A stretch of 64,000 nt of DNA from Aptenodytes patagonicus (taxonomy: Eukaryota; Chordata; Aves; Sphenisciformes; Spheniscidae): contig NC_134974.1 of assembly GCF_965638725.1 (NCBI RefSeq), forward strand, positions 2,936,143 through 3,000,142, in the 5' to 3' direction. Shown here piece by piece: positions 11,873-22,681 of this stretch. Every line of letters begins with the position of its first letter. The first letter of the stretch is position 1. The notes below the pieces were generated by a model, which worked only from the letters and a program-made list of their open reading frames with translations, ran no database searches and was not told where the DNA came from. The translations under genes and the position numbers were made by a program.

Positions 11873-14800
11873 CCCCAACCCCAGCGGGGGGACGGGGCTG
11901 GGGGGGAGCGGACCCCTCTGGGGACACGCACCGTGGGAACGGGACGCACCCCTCTGGGGACAGCCGGCAGCGGGGGGGGGGGCACGGTGCGGGGGGCACC
12001 GGGCTGCCCGGAGGGGTCCACGCCCCCTCCCATTGTCTCCTCCACGCCTGGGGGGGGGGGGGGGGCCACCCCCACCCCGAGCTGTGCCACGCTGGGTGCT
12101 GCACCCAAGGGTGCTGCAAAGCGAGGGGGGTTCAGTGCCTTGCCCCCCCCCCCGCCGTGCCTCAGTTTCCCCACTGGTGGAGGACCCGTGGGAACGGGCT
12201 GGGCGCCGCGGGGGGTGACGTCACCCCAGGGGGTGCTGCTCCCCACCCCCCCGTGACTCACAGCCCGGGGGGGGGCGGGGGGGGGTGTCGGGGGCTTCAT
12301 GCTGCGAGTGGGGGGGCGGCCCAGCCACAGCCAGGGGCATGGAGCTGCACTGAGCCCATCACCGGGCATCAGGCCTGCGGCCCCCCCCCCGCTCAGGTGG
12401 GTGCTGCCGCACTACCCACGAGTGGGGGGGATGCCTGTGTGCACGCGCGTGTGCATGCATGCGTGTGTGCGGTGTGCATGGGACGAGCACGCGTGTGTGA
12501 TCGCACACGTGTGTGGCTGCTTCGTGGAGGGGGTCTGTGTACGTGTGTGTCTGTCAGGGCTGCACACGCGTGTGTGTGTGTCCCGAGGGGCACAAGCGCA
12601 CACGCGTGTGCAGGCACACGGCCCCGGGGCACATGCCAAAGGGCGACACTGGTCTGCACACACGTTGGTGCGAAGGTGAGGCTGCGTCTGCACACACGTG
12701 TGCACCCCCCTGGGGCTCACCCCTCCATCTCCCCCCGGGACCCCCGTCTCCCCGGTCCCGCATCCCGCGGGTGCGAGCCCGGCCAGGGCGTGGGGGCCGC
12801 GGGATCCGGTCGAGCCGGTTCCCGGCTCCGTTCCCACGCGCTCGGCCCCGCTGGGTGGGGACGCCCCGCGGCGGGGGCCGCCCGCCAGCCCCGACGGCAC
12901 ACGGCACCCACCCCGGCATCGGCACCCCGACCCCGCCGGGACCCCACGGCCCGCTCGGGACTCCGTCGCTGCGCGAGGGGAAACTGAGGCAGGGCCGGGG
13001 CCGTGGGGGCAGCGCAGCCATGACTCACGGCCTGGGCAGCGCCGCAATTATTTAATTAATCTGGCGACTAATGGGGGGTAATTAGGCTGGGCACGGCGAG
13101 TGGTGCGGCGGGGGGCTCGGCGGGGAGGCCCCGGGGGCCGGCGGGGGCGGGAGCCCTCCGCAAGCCACGGCAGAGCCCGGCATGCGTGCTGGCCGGTTGG
13201 GCTGGCCGTGCCGGCCCGGCCGCTTCCCCCGGCGTCGCCGAGCGGCTGGGCGGGCCCCGCGCCCCGCCCCGACACCCGCCAGCCTCACACGCGTGCGTGC
13301 GGCTGCCAGGCAGCCGGGGATATGGGAGCGCGCGTGCGGGGGGAATATAGGAGCATATAGGAACGAGCACAAGCGTGCAAGCAGGCCTGTGTGCGTGCAG
13401 GTGTGCCTGAGCGTGCCCAAGCGTGCGTGAGCATGCCCAAGCACATGTGAGCATGGGTGGACGTGCCTGCATATGTGTGAGGGTGCCCAAGTGTGCGTAA
13501 GCATGCATGAGCATGCACAGGTGTGTGCAAATATCTGCAAGCACGCCCGAGCGTGTCTGAGTGTGCCTGCACATGTGTGAGTGTGCCCAAGTGTGCATGA
13601 GTGCGTCTATGCTGGCATAAGGATGCCCAAACGTACATGAGCATGTACAAGCGTGCAGAAGCATGCCTAAGCATGCAGGAGTGTGCACGACTGTGTCCAA
13701 GGATGTGCAAGCGTGCCCAAGCATGATGAGCGTGTGTAAGCACACCCAAGCATGCACGAGCACCTCCAAGCATGCGTGAGTGTGCATGAGCGTGTGTGAG
13801 CATGTCCAAGTACGCATGAGTGCGTCCAGGGGTGCACAAGCATGCATAAGCATCTACAAGCGTGCTTGAGCATGCTGGAGTGTGCCCAAGTGTGCATGAG
13901 CATGCCTTTGCATGTGCAAGCGTGCCTGAACACGCATGAGCGTGTGTGAGTGTGCCCAAGCATGCCTGAGTGTGTGCAAGCATGAGCACATCCAAGTGTG
14001 CACAAGTGTGTCCAACCATGCCTAAGCACATCCAAACGTGCACGAGCATGCACGAACGTGCTGAAGTGTGTGTGCACACGTGTGTGAGCACATCCAAGCA
14101 TGTGTGAGCGTGCGGAAGCTTGCCTGAGTGTTCATGAGCATGTGCGAGCGTGCCCAAGTGCGTGTGAGCGCACCCAGGTATGCATGAGCATGAGAGCGCG
14201 CCCATGAGCGTGTCCAAGCACACCCAAGCGTGCATGAGTGTGCAAGTGTGCCCAAGCCCGTATGAGTGTGCACAAGTGTGCCTGAGCACATACGAGTGCG
14301 TTCAAGCATGCCTGAGTGTGCAGCTGTGCCCAAGCGTGCCCAAGTGTGCCTGAGCATGCGTGAGTGCACCAAGGAATGCACGAGCGTGTCCAACCATGCC
14401 TGAGCCTGCACAAGCGTGCCTGAGTGTGCGCAAATGCACTCAAGTGATTGTGGGTGCACCCAAGGACACGTGAGCGTATGAGCGTGCACAAGCATACCTG
14501 AGTGTGCGCAAGCGTGCCCAAGTGTTCCTGCACGTATGTGAGTGCACCTAAGCACGCATGAGAGTGTGCAAGCACACACTTGTGCAAGCACAAGTGTGCC
14601 CAGGCATGCCTGCATGTACGTGAGCGCACCCAAGAATGCATGGGCATGTGCAAGCACCAGCGTGCACAAGCATGCCCAAACGTGCCTGCATGTATTGTGA
14701 GTACACCCAAGCGTGCAAAAGTGTGCGCAAGCGTGCCCAAATGCGCCCAAGTGTATGTGAGTGTGCCTGAAGAAATGCATGGATGTGTGCAAGCACAAGC

Positions 14801-17800
14801 GTTCCCAAGTGTGCCAGAGTGTACGCAAGCATCCCCAAGCATGCCTGCATATATATGAGTGCACCCAAGCGTACACGTGCGTGTGCAAGCACAAGCGTGC
14901 CGGAGTGTGCACAAGCGTGCCCGCATGTATGTGAGTGTACCCAAGCATGCATGGGTGTGTGCAAGCACAAGCGTGCCCAAGCGTATGTGAGCGTGCCCAA
15001 AGAAGCGCGTGGACGTGTGCAAGCACAAACGTGCCCAAGTGTGCCGGAGCATGCACAAGCGTGCCCAAGTGTTCTTGCCTGTACGTGAGTGCCGGCGCGA
15101 GCGTGTGCAAGCACAAGTGTGCCTAAGTGTGCCGGAAGGACTGTGTGAGCACGCGGCAGCACAAGCGCGCCAAGCGAGCGCACTGGTGCCAGCCTGGGTG
15201 CCCACAGGCTGCCACTCGGGGGTGGTGGAGGTGGAGCGCAGCGTGACGGTGGTGCTGGGCCAGGACGTGGTGCTGCCGTGCCGGTACCGGACACAGGAGC
15301 AGGAGCAGGTGGTGCAGGTGACCTGGCTGAAGCGGGGCCCGGCCGGGCAGAGCGCCGAGGTGGCCGTGCTCAACCGGCAGCACGGGGAGCACGTGCAGGA
15401 GCCCTACGCCGGGCGGGTGGTGCGCCGGCCGGCGGGGCGCTGGAGGACGGGGCCATCGTCCTGAGGAACGCCGTGCAGGGGGACGAGGGCGACTACGAGT
15501 GTCACCTCATCACCTTCCCCCTGGGCAGCTTCGAGGGGCACCTCACCCTCAAGGTGCTGGGTGAGTGGGGCGGTGGGCAATGGGGTGGTGGGCATGGGGC
15601 GATGGGATGGTGGGCAATGAGGTGGTGGGCAAGGGGCAATGAGGTGGTGGGCAAGGGGCAGCGGGCACGGGGCGGTGGGCACAGGGCGATGGGTGGTGGG
15701 CATGGGGCGATGGGGGCGGTGGGCACGGGGTGGTGGGCACGGGGCAACGGGCACAGGGCAGCGGGCAAGCGGCGGTGGGCATGGGGTGGTGGGCAATGGG
15801 CATGGGGCAACGGGACGGTGGGCGCAGGGCGATGGGGTACTGAGCGTGGGGTAATGGCTGTGGGGCAGCGGGCAACGCGTGAAGGGCACGGGGCAAGGGG
15901 CACGGGTCAGCGCAAAGGGGCAGGGGGCAACGGGCACAGGGTAACTGGTACTGGGCACCCAGTAAGTCGCGCTGGGGACGGGGTTGGGGCAGGCGGGTCT
16001 GGGGTCACCAGTGTGGCAGAGCCCAGCAGCGGGGGCGGCACCCACGGGTGCCAGTGCCGGTGCGGGTCTGATGGCGGTGCCGCCCGCAGTGCCGCCGCTG
16101 CCCATCCTGAACCCGGGGCCGCCGCTGGAGGAGGGGCAGGGCCGGACGCTGGCGGCCTCGTGCACGGCAGAGGGCAGCCCGGTGCCCTCGGTGCGCTGGG
16201 AGACGGAGGTGCGGGGCACCAACGCCACGCGCCGCTCGGCACACGCCCGCTCCGCCTCCGTCACCAGCGAGTTCTTCCTGGTGCCCGGGCGCAGCATGAA
16301 CGGCAAGAGCCTGACCTGCGTGGTGGCCCACCCGGCCTGAGCCACGAGAAGAGGATCACCCACCTCCTCAGCGTTGCCTGTGCGGCACCGGGGCATGGGG
16401 GACGCTGGGGATATTGGGGACATGGAGGGCCTGGGGGGCATTGAGGGTCACGGGGGGCATGGGAGGCATTGAGGGACGTGGAAGACATGGGGGCATGGGA
16501 GGCATTGAGGGACGTGGGGGGCATGGGGGCATGGGAGGCATTGAGGGACGTGGGGGCATGGAGGCATTGGGGGACGTGGAAGACATGGGGGCATGGGAGG
16601 CATTGAGGGGCATGGGGGGCACTGGGGACATGGGTGACATGGGGGGATTGAAGGACATGGGGAACATTGGGGACGTGGAGAGCATGAGGGGCATTGAGGG
16701 ATGTGGAGGCCGTGGGGGTCACTGGGGGCGTTGAGGGACATGGGGAGCGTTGAGGGACATGGGGAGCATTGAGGGACGTGGAAGGCATGGAGGGCATGGG
16801 GGACGCTGAGGGACGTGGAGGATGTTGTGGACATGGGAGGCATTGGGGGCATGGAGAGCACTGAGGGGCACGGAGGGCACTGGGGACACGGAGAGCATGG
16901 GGGGCATTGGGGACATGGAGGGCATTGAGGGATGTGGGGGCATTGGGGAGGTGGAGGGTGTTGGGGACATGAAGGACATGGGGACTGGGGCACGTGGGGG
17001 ACATGGAGGGCATTGGGGACATTGGCATGGAGGACTTTGGGGACGTGGAGGACGCTGGGGAGATGAAAGGCACGGGGGGCACGCTGGGGACGTGGGGGGC
17101 ACAGCAGGACCATGGGGACATGGGGACCGTCCCTGCTCGTCCCCTCACTGTGCCCTTGTCCCCAGACCTGTCGGACGCCTCGGTGCTGGGGCACACGGAG
17201 GAGTGGCAGGAGGGCATGGAGGGGGCCACGCTGACCTGCCTGGGGGACGGCAACCCCCCGCCCACCTACAACTGGACACGGTGAGGACACTGGCCCCGGC
17301 CCCTGCGCCTGGCCCCGGCCCTGCTGTCCCCGCCCCGCGCGTGCGTTGGTGGCCCTGCCACATCCCCGCATGCCTCCCTGTCCCTGCCGCGGTGTCCCTT
17401 GCCTGTGTCCGTGTCCCTGCTGTGTCCCCTGTGCACGTCTGTGTCCCTGCTAGGTGTCCAGAGCACGTTCGTGTCCCTACTGTGTCCCCTGCCTGTGTCC
17501 CTGCCATGTCCCATGCCTCAGCTCTGTCCCCTGCCTGCGCCCGTGTCCCTGCCACGTCCCCTGCCACATCCTCCCTGCCCATGCCGGTGTCCCCTGCCGT
17601 GCCCTCCCTGCCTGTGCCCGTGTCCTAGCCACGTCCCGTGTCCCTGCCGTGTCCCCCTGCCCGTGTCCCTGCTGTGTTCCCTGCCTGTGCCCATGTCCCT
17701 GCCATGTCCCCCCACCCGTGCCATGTCCCCTGTGCCAGTGTCCCCTGCCGTGTGTGTGTCCCCCCGTGCCCACGTCCCTGCCGTGCCCGTCCCACCCCCC

Positions 17801-20800
17801 ACCCCCCCTCCCCAGCCTGTGCCCGTCCCCGCCGTGTCCCTGCCCAGGCGTGCCCGTGCCGAGGGCCGCGGCGGCGGCGAGCGTGGCAGGTGGTGCTGTG
17901 CCCGGGCAAGCCTCGCCGAGGCCGGGGCAGGGCGTCAGCCGTGGGAACCGGCAGCCCCGGCTTTGATGGCGGCGCCGCCGCCCGCCAGCGCCCGCCCGGG
18001 CACGCCGGGGGCTGACGGTGCCGCCGCGCCGCAGGCTGAACGCCCCGCTGCCCGACGGCGTGCGGGTGAAGGGGGACACCCTCGTCTTCCAGCGGCCCCT
18101 CGCCGCCGCTGACGCCGGGGACTACGTCTGCCACGTCTCCAACCGCGTGGCCACCAAGGAGGCACGGGCCAACGTCAGCATCAAAGGCAGGGCGGCAGGT
18201 GGGTGCCATGGGGGGCCCGGGGCACCCGTGTCCCCCCCAGGGGTGCCGTGGCGGGTGGGCGTTGGGGTGGGGGTCCCAGGTGGTCGGTGGTGGTGGGAGC
18301 CTGGCTGGGGGGGCAGCGCCATTCCGTGCTGCTTGCACCCGTCCATCTTGTCCCTCCCCGGGCTCTTCTCCGTCTGCCCGCCCCTCCTGCCACCCGCCTG
18401 TCCCTTCCCAGGCACCCGTCTGCCCACCCGTCTGTCTGTCTGTCTGTGTGTCGTCCCCCCCCCCAGGCTCTTCCTACATCTGTCCATTCACCTGTCCTTC
18501 CCCAGACGCTCCTTTCTGCCTCTTCACCCGTTTGTCCGTCTGTCTGCCTGTCCATCCATCTTTCTATCTGTCCCCTTGTCTGTCCTTCCATTTGTCTGTC
18601 CATCCGTCCACCCATCCGTGTACGGTCCATCCACCGCCACCGCCTCACTCTACCCATCCACCTCTCCCTCCATTTCTTCATCCATCCACCCGTTTGTCCA
18701 TCTGTCCATCCGTCCCCCTTTCACGTCTCGCTATCCGTTTGTTCATCCATCCGTGTGCTCACCCGTACACTCATCCGTCCCTTCATCCACCTGACTGTCT
18801 ACTCATCCACCCACTCATCTACTCATCCGTCTACTCACCCACCCATCCGTCCACTCATCCATCCACCTACCTGTTCATCTGTCTACTCATCCATCTGTCC
18901 GTCCATCCTTCCATCACCCATCCCCCTGCCACCTCTCTGTCCATCCATCTCTCCACCCGTTGTTCATCTAACCACCCACTCATCCACGTACCCGTCCATC
19001 CATCAACCCGTCCGTCCATCCATCAACCCGTCCGTCCATCCATCAACCCGTCCATCCACCTGTGGATGCATTCATCCATCCATGTACTTGTCCGTCCGTC
19101 CATCCATCCGTGGATGTGTCCCTCCATCCATCCGTGGACTCGTCCATCCATCTGTCCATGGATGTTCTCACCTGTCCATCCATCCACCCATCTCTCCACC
19201 CCCCCATCTTCTCGTGCCCCCTCACCGCGCCCGCCCACCCCACCGGTGTCCCCGCAGACAATGAGGTGCGCAAGGTGGACCTGGTCTCGGCCTCGGTGGT
19301 GGTGGTGGGTGTCATCGCTGCCGTCCTGCTCTGCGTCCTCGTCGTCGTCGTCGTCGTCATGACCCTCTACCACAAGCGCAAGACCAAGCGCATCTCCGAG
19401 AAGTAGTAAGAGACGGGAAGAGGGTGGGGGGGCGGTGGGGGACGTGGGGGGCCCATGCTGAGCACGTCCCCCCGTGCCCCCAGCGAGGAGGAGCTGACGC
19501 TCACCCGGGAGAACTCCATCCGCCGCCTGCACTCCAGCCACAGCACCGACACGCGCACCCAGGTGGGGGGGGCCAGCGGGGGGCCTGGGTGGTGGGGTGC
19601 CCAAGGGAGGGGGTCTTGGGGTACCCTGGGTGATGGGTGTTGGGCTGCCTGGGTAATGGGTGGTGGGATGCCCAAGGAAACGGGTGTTGGGGTGCTCAAG
19701 GTGATTGGGTATTGGGGTGCCTGGGGTGATGGGTGTTGGGGTGCTCAAGGTGATTGGGTGTTGGGGTGCCTGGGGTGATGGGTGTTGGGGTGCTCAAGGA
19801 AGTGGATCTTGGGGTACTTAAGGTGATGAGTGTTGGGGTACCCAAGAAAGTGAGTCTTGAGATACCCTGGGTGATGGGTTGCGGGGTGCTGCCTGGATAA
19901 TGGGTTTTGGGGTGCCTGGGGTGATGGCGTACCCAAGGAAGTCAGTCTTGGGGTACCCTGAGTGATGGGTATTGGGGTGTCTGGGGTGATGGATGTTGGG
20001 GTGCCCAAAGGAGTCGGTCCTGGAGTACCCTGGGTGACGGGTGTTGGGGCGACTGGGGTGATGGGTGTTGGGGTGCCCAAGGTGATGGGTCTTGGGGTAC
20101 CCGGGGTGATGGGTATCGAGGTACCCAGGTGCTGGGTATGGGGGTGTTGAAGGAGGACCGGGGAGCAGGGTGCCCGTGGGGCTGGGCAGTGGGGTGCCCG
20201 GGGGGCTGGGTATCGGGGTGCCGGGTCTCACGGGGCTGCTTCAGCTGGAGGAGACGCTACAGCTGCGCGCGGAGAGCCGGCAGGGCAGCCTGCGCGGGGA
20301 CAGCCTGCGCGGGGACAGCCTGCGCGGCACCAGCATCTGCTCCGCCATGGTGAGAGCCGCGGCAGGGCGGGGGGCGCGGGGGGGGGGTGCAGTGGGGCGG
20401 GGGGGGCCTGGCTCAGCCCCACACCTGCACCCGGTCCGGGGCTGCGGCTGTCAGAGCGTGTCCTCCACCTCCGGCACGCTCCTGTGCGGGTGCAAACCCC
20501 CTTTTGGGGTGTGCAACCTCCTTTCCACGTGTGCAGCCCCCTTCCACGTGTGCAACCCCCTTCCACGGGTGCAACCCCGCCTCGGGCTGTTCAAACCCCT
20601 TCCGTGTGTGCAGCCCCCTCTTGCACACGTGCAAACCCCACTTTGCACATGCAACACCCCCTTGCACACTTGCGACCCCCCTTCTGGGTGTGCAAAGCCC
20701 TCCCACCTGCACGCACCTTTGCACGCCCGTGCACTGAGCCCTCGTGCACCTCCTTGTACCCGTGTCCCTGGCCGTGCCCCACAGCAGCACCCCAGCGCCA

Positions 20801-21121
20801 TGGGGGTCCCCAGGGATGTTTGTTCGTCAGCGGTGACCCCGACTGGTCCCTTGTCCCCCGCAGAGCGAAGAGCCCGAAGGTCGCAGCTACTCAACGCTCT
20901 CGACGGTGCGGGAGATCGAGACGCAGACAGAGGTGCCGGCGGCGCCGCTGCTGCCCGCCCCGGCGGGGAAGGAGCCGAAGGAGGAGGAGGAGGACGGCGG
21001 CAGCAGGGGGGACGACCCCATCAAGCAGGCCATGACCCACTTCGTGCAGGAGAACGGGATGCTGCAGGCCAAGCCCACCACCAACGGCATCTACATCAAC
21101 GGCCGCGGGCACCTGGTGTGA
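11083..21121 (+). CDS. NECTIN4: Nectin-4, cell adhesion molecule; two apparent single-base deletions
   Basis: Type I adhesion protein of adherens junctions that binds nectin-1 and, through its tail, afadin. Exons: 11083-11146 (signal peptide), 15208-15560 (V domain), 16090-16379 (first C2), 17166-17280 and 18035-18198 (second C2), 19258-19405 (membrane helix), 19484-19562, 20245-20349, 20864-21121. The tail matches human closely: [33 protein letters not shown] and the end [12 protein letters not shown]. Two exons do not stay in one frame. In the V exon the protein moves from VVRRPAG to [12 protein letters not shown] with one G lacking in the run at 15434-15437. In the first C2 exon CVVAHP moves to [10 protein letters not shown] with one G lacking at 16334-16335. 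Adding one base to each restores all downstream splice phases. Sequence error is my preferred reading; a genuine null allele is the alternative. The helix has six GTC codons and the tail an SLRGD triplication. Confidence 0.93.
11510..11880 (+). repeat. Alternating purine-pyrimidine array and (CA)n in NECTIN4 intron 1
   Basis: GTGTGCGCGCACACGCGTGTG and GTCCGTGTCTGTGC units run to about 11760, then a pure (AC) dinucleotide run of about 32 bases at 11841-11872. This is the first of three such blocks in this intron. Confidence 0.85.
12420..12715 (+). repeat. Second alternating purine-pyrimidine array in NECTIN4 intron 1
   Basis: Units such as GTGTGCACGCGTGTGCATGC and CACACGTGTGTG, with spacers. 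The non-repetitive DNA between this and the previous block (11880-12420) shows no gene. Confidence 0.8.
12716..13345. other. Non-repetitive part of NECTIN4 intron 1
   Basis: GC-rich single-copy DNA. A short less GC-rich stretch at 13018-13090 (containing ATTATTTAATTAATCTGG and GGTAATTAGGCTGGG) stands out and has homeodomain-type TAAT cores, so it may be an intronic regulatory element. No exon recognised. Confidence 0.4.
13350..15135 (+). repeat. 1.8-kb GTGCATGAGCATGCCCAAGC array in NECTIN4 intron 1
   Basis: The longest array of the window: GTGCATGAGCRTG, CCCAAGCGTGCC and TGTGTGCAAGCA modules combine into higher-order units of about 45-100 bases. It has strong purine-pyrimidine alternation. 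All six frames are long and open in places because stops are absent from the unit; this is not evidence of coding. It ends about 70 bases before the acceptor of the V-domain exon. Confidence 0.95.
15561..15930 (+). repeat. GGGCAATGGGGTGGT minisatellite in NECTIN4 intron 2
   Basis: Units of about 14-22 bases of the form GGTGGGCATGGGGCGATGGG, G-rich on the coding strand, occupying most of the intron between the V and first C2 exons. Confidence 0.9.
16390..17115 (+). repeat. GGCATTGAGGGACGTGGGGG minisatellite in NECTIN4 intron 3
   Basis: Irregular array of units of about 12-28 bases such as GGGGGCATGGGAGGCATTGA, filling the intron between the two C2 domains' exons. Confidence 0.9.
17290..17850 (+). 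repeat. GTGTCCCTGCC minisatellite in NECTIN4 intron 4
   Basis: C-rich array of TGCCACGTCCCCTGCCTG and GTGTCCCTGCCGTGTCCC units. It is the opposite strand bias to the neighbouring arrays. Confidence 0.85.
18340..19215 (+). repeat. (CCATCCGT)n-type tetranucleotide array in NECTIN4 intron 5
   Basis: About 850 bases of TCCATCCATCCGTCC-type units with interruptions, running to just before the membrane-helix exon. The same motif recurs in the KCNJ10 intron at 46740-47260. Confidence 0.92.
19565..20235 (+). repeat. GGTGATGGGTGTTGGGGTGC minisatellite in NECTIN4 intron 7
   Basis: About 20 copies of a unit of about 32 bases combining GGTGATGGGTGTTGGGGT and GCCCAAGGAAGTGGGTCTTG, filling the intron. 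Confidence 0.92.
20480..20715 (+). repeat. CCCTTCCACGTGTGCAACCC repeat in NECTIN4 intron 8
   Basis: About ten copies of an 18-22 base unit with GTGCAACCCC and CCCTTCCACGTGTGCA. Several copies hold CACGTG, an E-box of the type bound by USF1, whose gene is 10 kb downstream; this is probably incidental. Confidence 0.8.
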
Positions 21122-21914
21122 GCGGGGCGGGGCCGGGGGGGACGCCCAAGGGACCCCTGTCCCCCCCCCCCGCGGCTCTCCCGGCTCTGCCTGCCCACCG
21201 GGCTGGCTCCGGTCCCCAGGTGTCACCCTGCTGCTGGCACTGAGTCAGGGACACGCACCGTGCCCCAGGACAGGGCTCCGGTCCCCAAGTGTCACGTCAC
21301 TGCTGGCATGGGGTTGGGGACATGCACCGTGCCCCAGGATGGGCTCTGGTCCCCAGGTGTCACCTTCCTGCTGGCACAAGGCTGGGGACATTCACCGGTG
21401 GCCGGCCAGAGAGGAGGTGACAGCAGCATCCAGGACCCACGGGCGCCGGAGCTGCCGGGCACCCACGGGCGTGGGGACACCCGCCGACATGGAGACACCC
21501 CAAGGACAGGACAGGGGCAGGAGCCCCCGGCGGGGATCGTGCCCTGCCTCCCTCCCCGCCCCCCCACACCCCCCCACCCCAAAATATCCCTTCGGACTCT
21601 GGGTCAGCTCCTTCCCGCGTGGTGCTGGGGACACGCGGCCGTCCCCACTCGGGATGCGGTTTGCCGGTGGCACTTGGGACGCTTGTGTCCCCTACCCCAT
21701 CCCGGCTGCCCCCTCCCCCTCACAGCCCCCCCGAAACCCCCGTTGTCGTCTGTCCCCCCCAAACTGCCGAGGGGATCCCCCCGGGGCCGGGGCCTCCCCC
21801 CCAAGGCGCGGGGCTGGTGGCGGGGGTCCCTGGGGACAGCGTGCCCCGTGTGTACATACCTGTATAGGACGGGGGCCCCCCCGCCCCCCCTGCTGCTGCC
21901 CGGCCGCGCTTGTA

Positions 21915-21920
21915 AATAAA
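21915..21920 (+). terminator. Poly(A) signal of NECTIN4
   Basis: AATAAA within TGTAAATAAACCCC, about 800 bases after the stop. The 3' UTR (21122-21940) has GTCCCCAGGTGTCACC repeats at its start and no other feature. Confidence 0.8.
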
Positions 21921-22019
21921 CCCCCGCGCGGGACCCTGGGACCCCGTGTTGAGTTGCTTCTGGTCTCAGCTGGGGGGTACGCGGGGGGGCCCTGGGGCTC
22001 ACGGGACACTGCTCGTGCG

Positions 22020-22400
22020 TGCGTGTGCAAGGGCAGCCACACCTGCGTGCTCCACCCGTGCACCCGCGTGTCGCTGGGCGTGCAGGTGAGCTGCGTGCAA
22101 GCGTGTGCATGCACGTGGAAGCGTGCACGAGCATGCCAAAGTGCGCGCAACCTCATGCAAGCATGCACGAGCACGCGCAAGCGTCACAAGCTCGTGCACG
22201 AGCATGCGCAAGCATGCCCAAGCTCATGCAAGCATGCACGAGCAAGTATGCACGAGCGCGCGCAAGCCTTCACGAGCTCATGCAAGCATGCACGAGCGCG
22301 CGCAAGCACACCCCAGCTCACGCATGAGCACGCGCAAGCACCACGAGCTTGCGCAAGCATGCACGAGCGCACGGAAGCGCGCACGAGCGTGCGCAAGCGT
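22020..22400 (+). repeat. Alternating purine-pyrimidine GCATGCACGAGC array upstream of ARHGAP30
   Basis: Units GCAAGCATGCACGAGCGCGC and CAAGCTCATGCAAGC, clearly the same family as the NECTIN4 intron 1 array. It ends about 280 bases before the ARHGAP30 ATG and so abuts or enters its promoter. Confidence 0.88.
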
Positions 22401-22681
22401 GCCGCCCGCGCCCTGCCCTGCGGTTTCGACGCACCGAGGAGCAGGAAGCGGCCTCGAAGGCGGCCGCCGCCTTCCTGCCGCCGCCAGCGGGACGCCCCGG
22501 GCCCTCGAGGCTGCGTCAGGGCCCCCGGGGCCACGGCACTTCCTCCCCGGGGGCCGCTTCCGCTCGCCACCCGCCTCCCCCGGCCCTCGCCGCCGCCGTG
22601 CCGGGGCTCTGGGGCGCCCGCGCCCCACTCGGGCCATGGGCAGGATCTGACCCCGCCGCCGGGGGGGTCCGCGCCGCCTCC
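22400..22681 (+). promoter_or_regulatory. ARHGAP30 promoter-proximal CpG-rich region and 5' UTR
   Basis: CpG-dense single-copy DNA between the repeat and the ATG. No TATA box seen. Transcription start not determined; placement is inferred from the neighbouring coding exon. Confidence 0.45.

Noticed and set aside
13285-15373. Long minus-strand frames rich in H, T, C and L across the NECTIN4 intron array
   Set aside because: Repeat translation only, with no family motif and no splice logic.
18199-19264. Proline/serine/histidine-rich frames that continue from NECTIN4 exon 5
   Set aside because: Translation of a CCATCCGT array; the exon has a good donor at 18199-18200.
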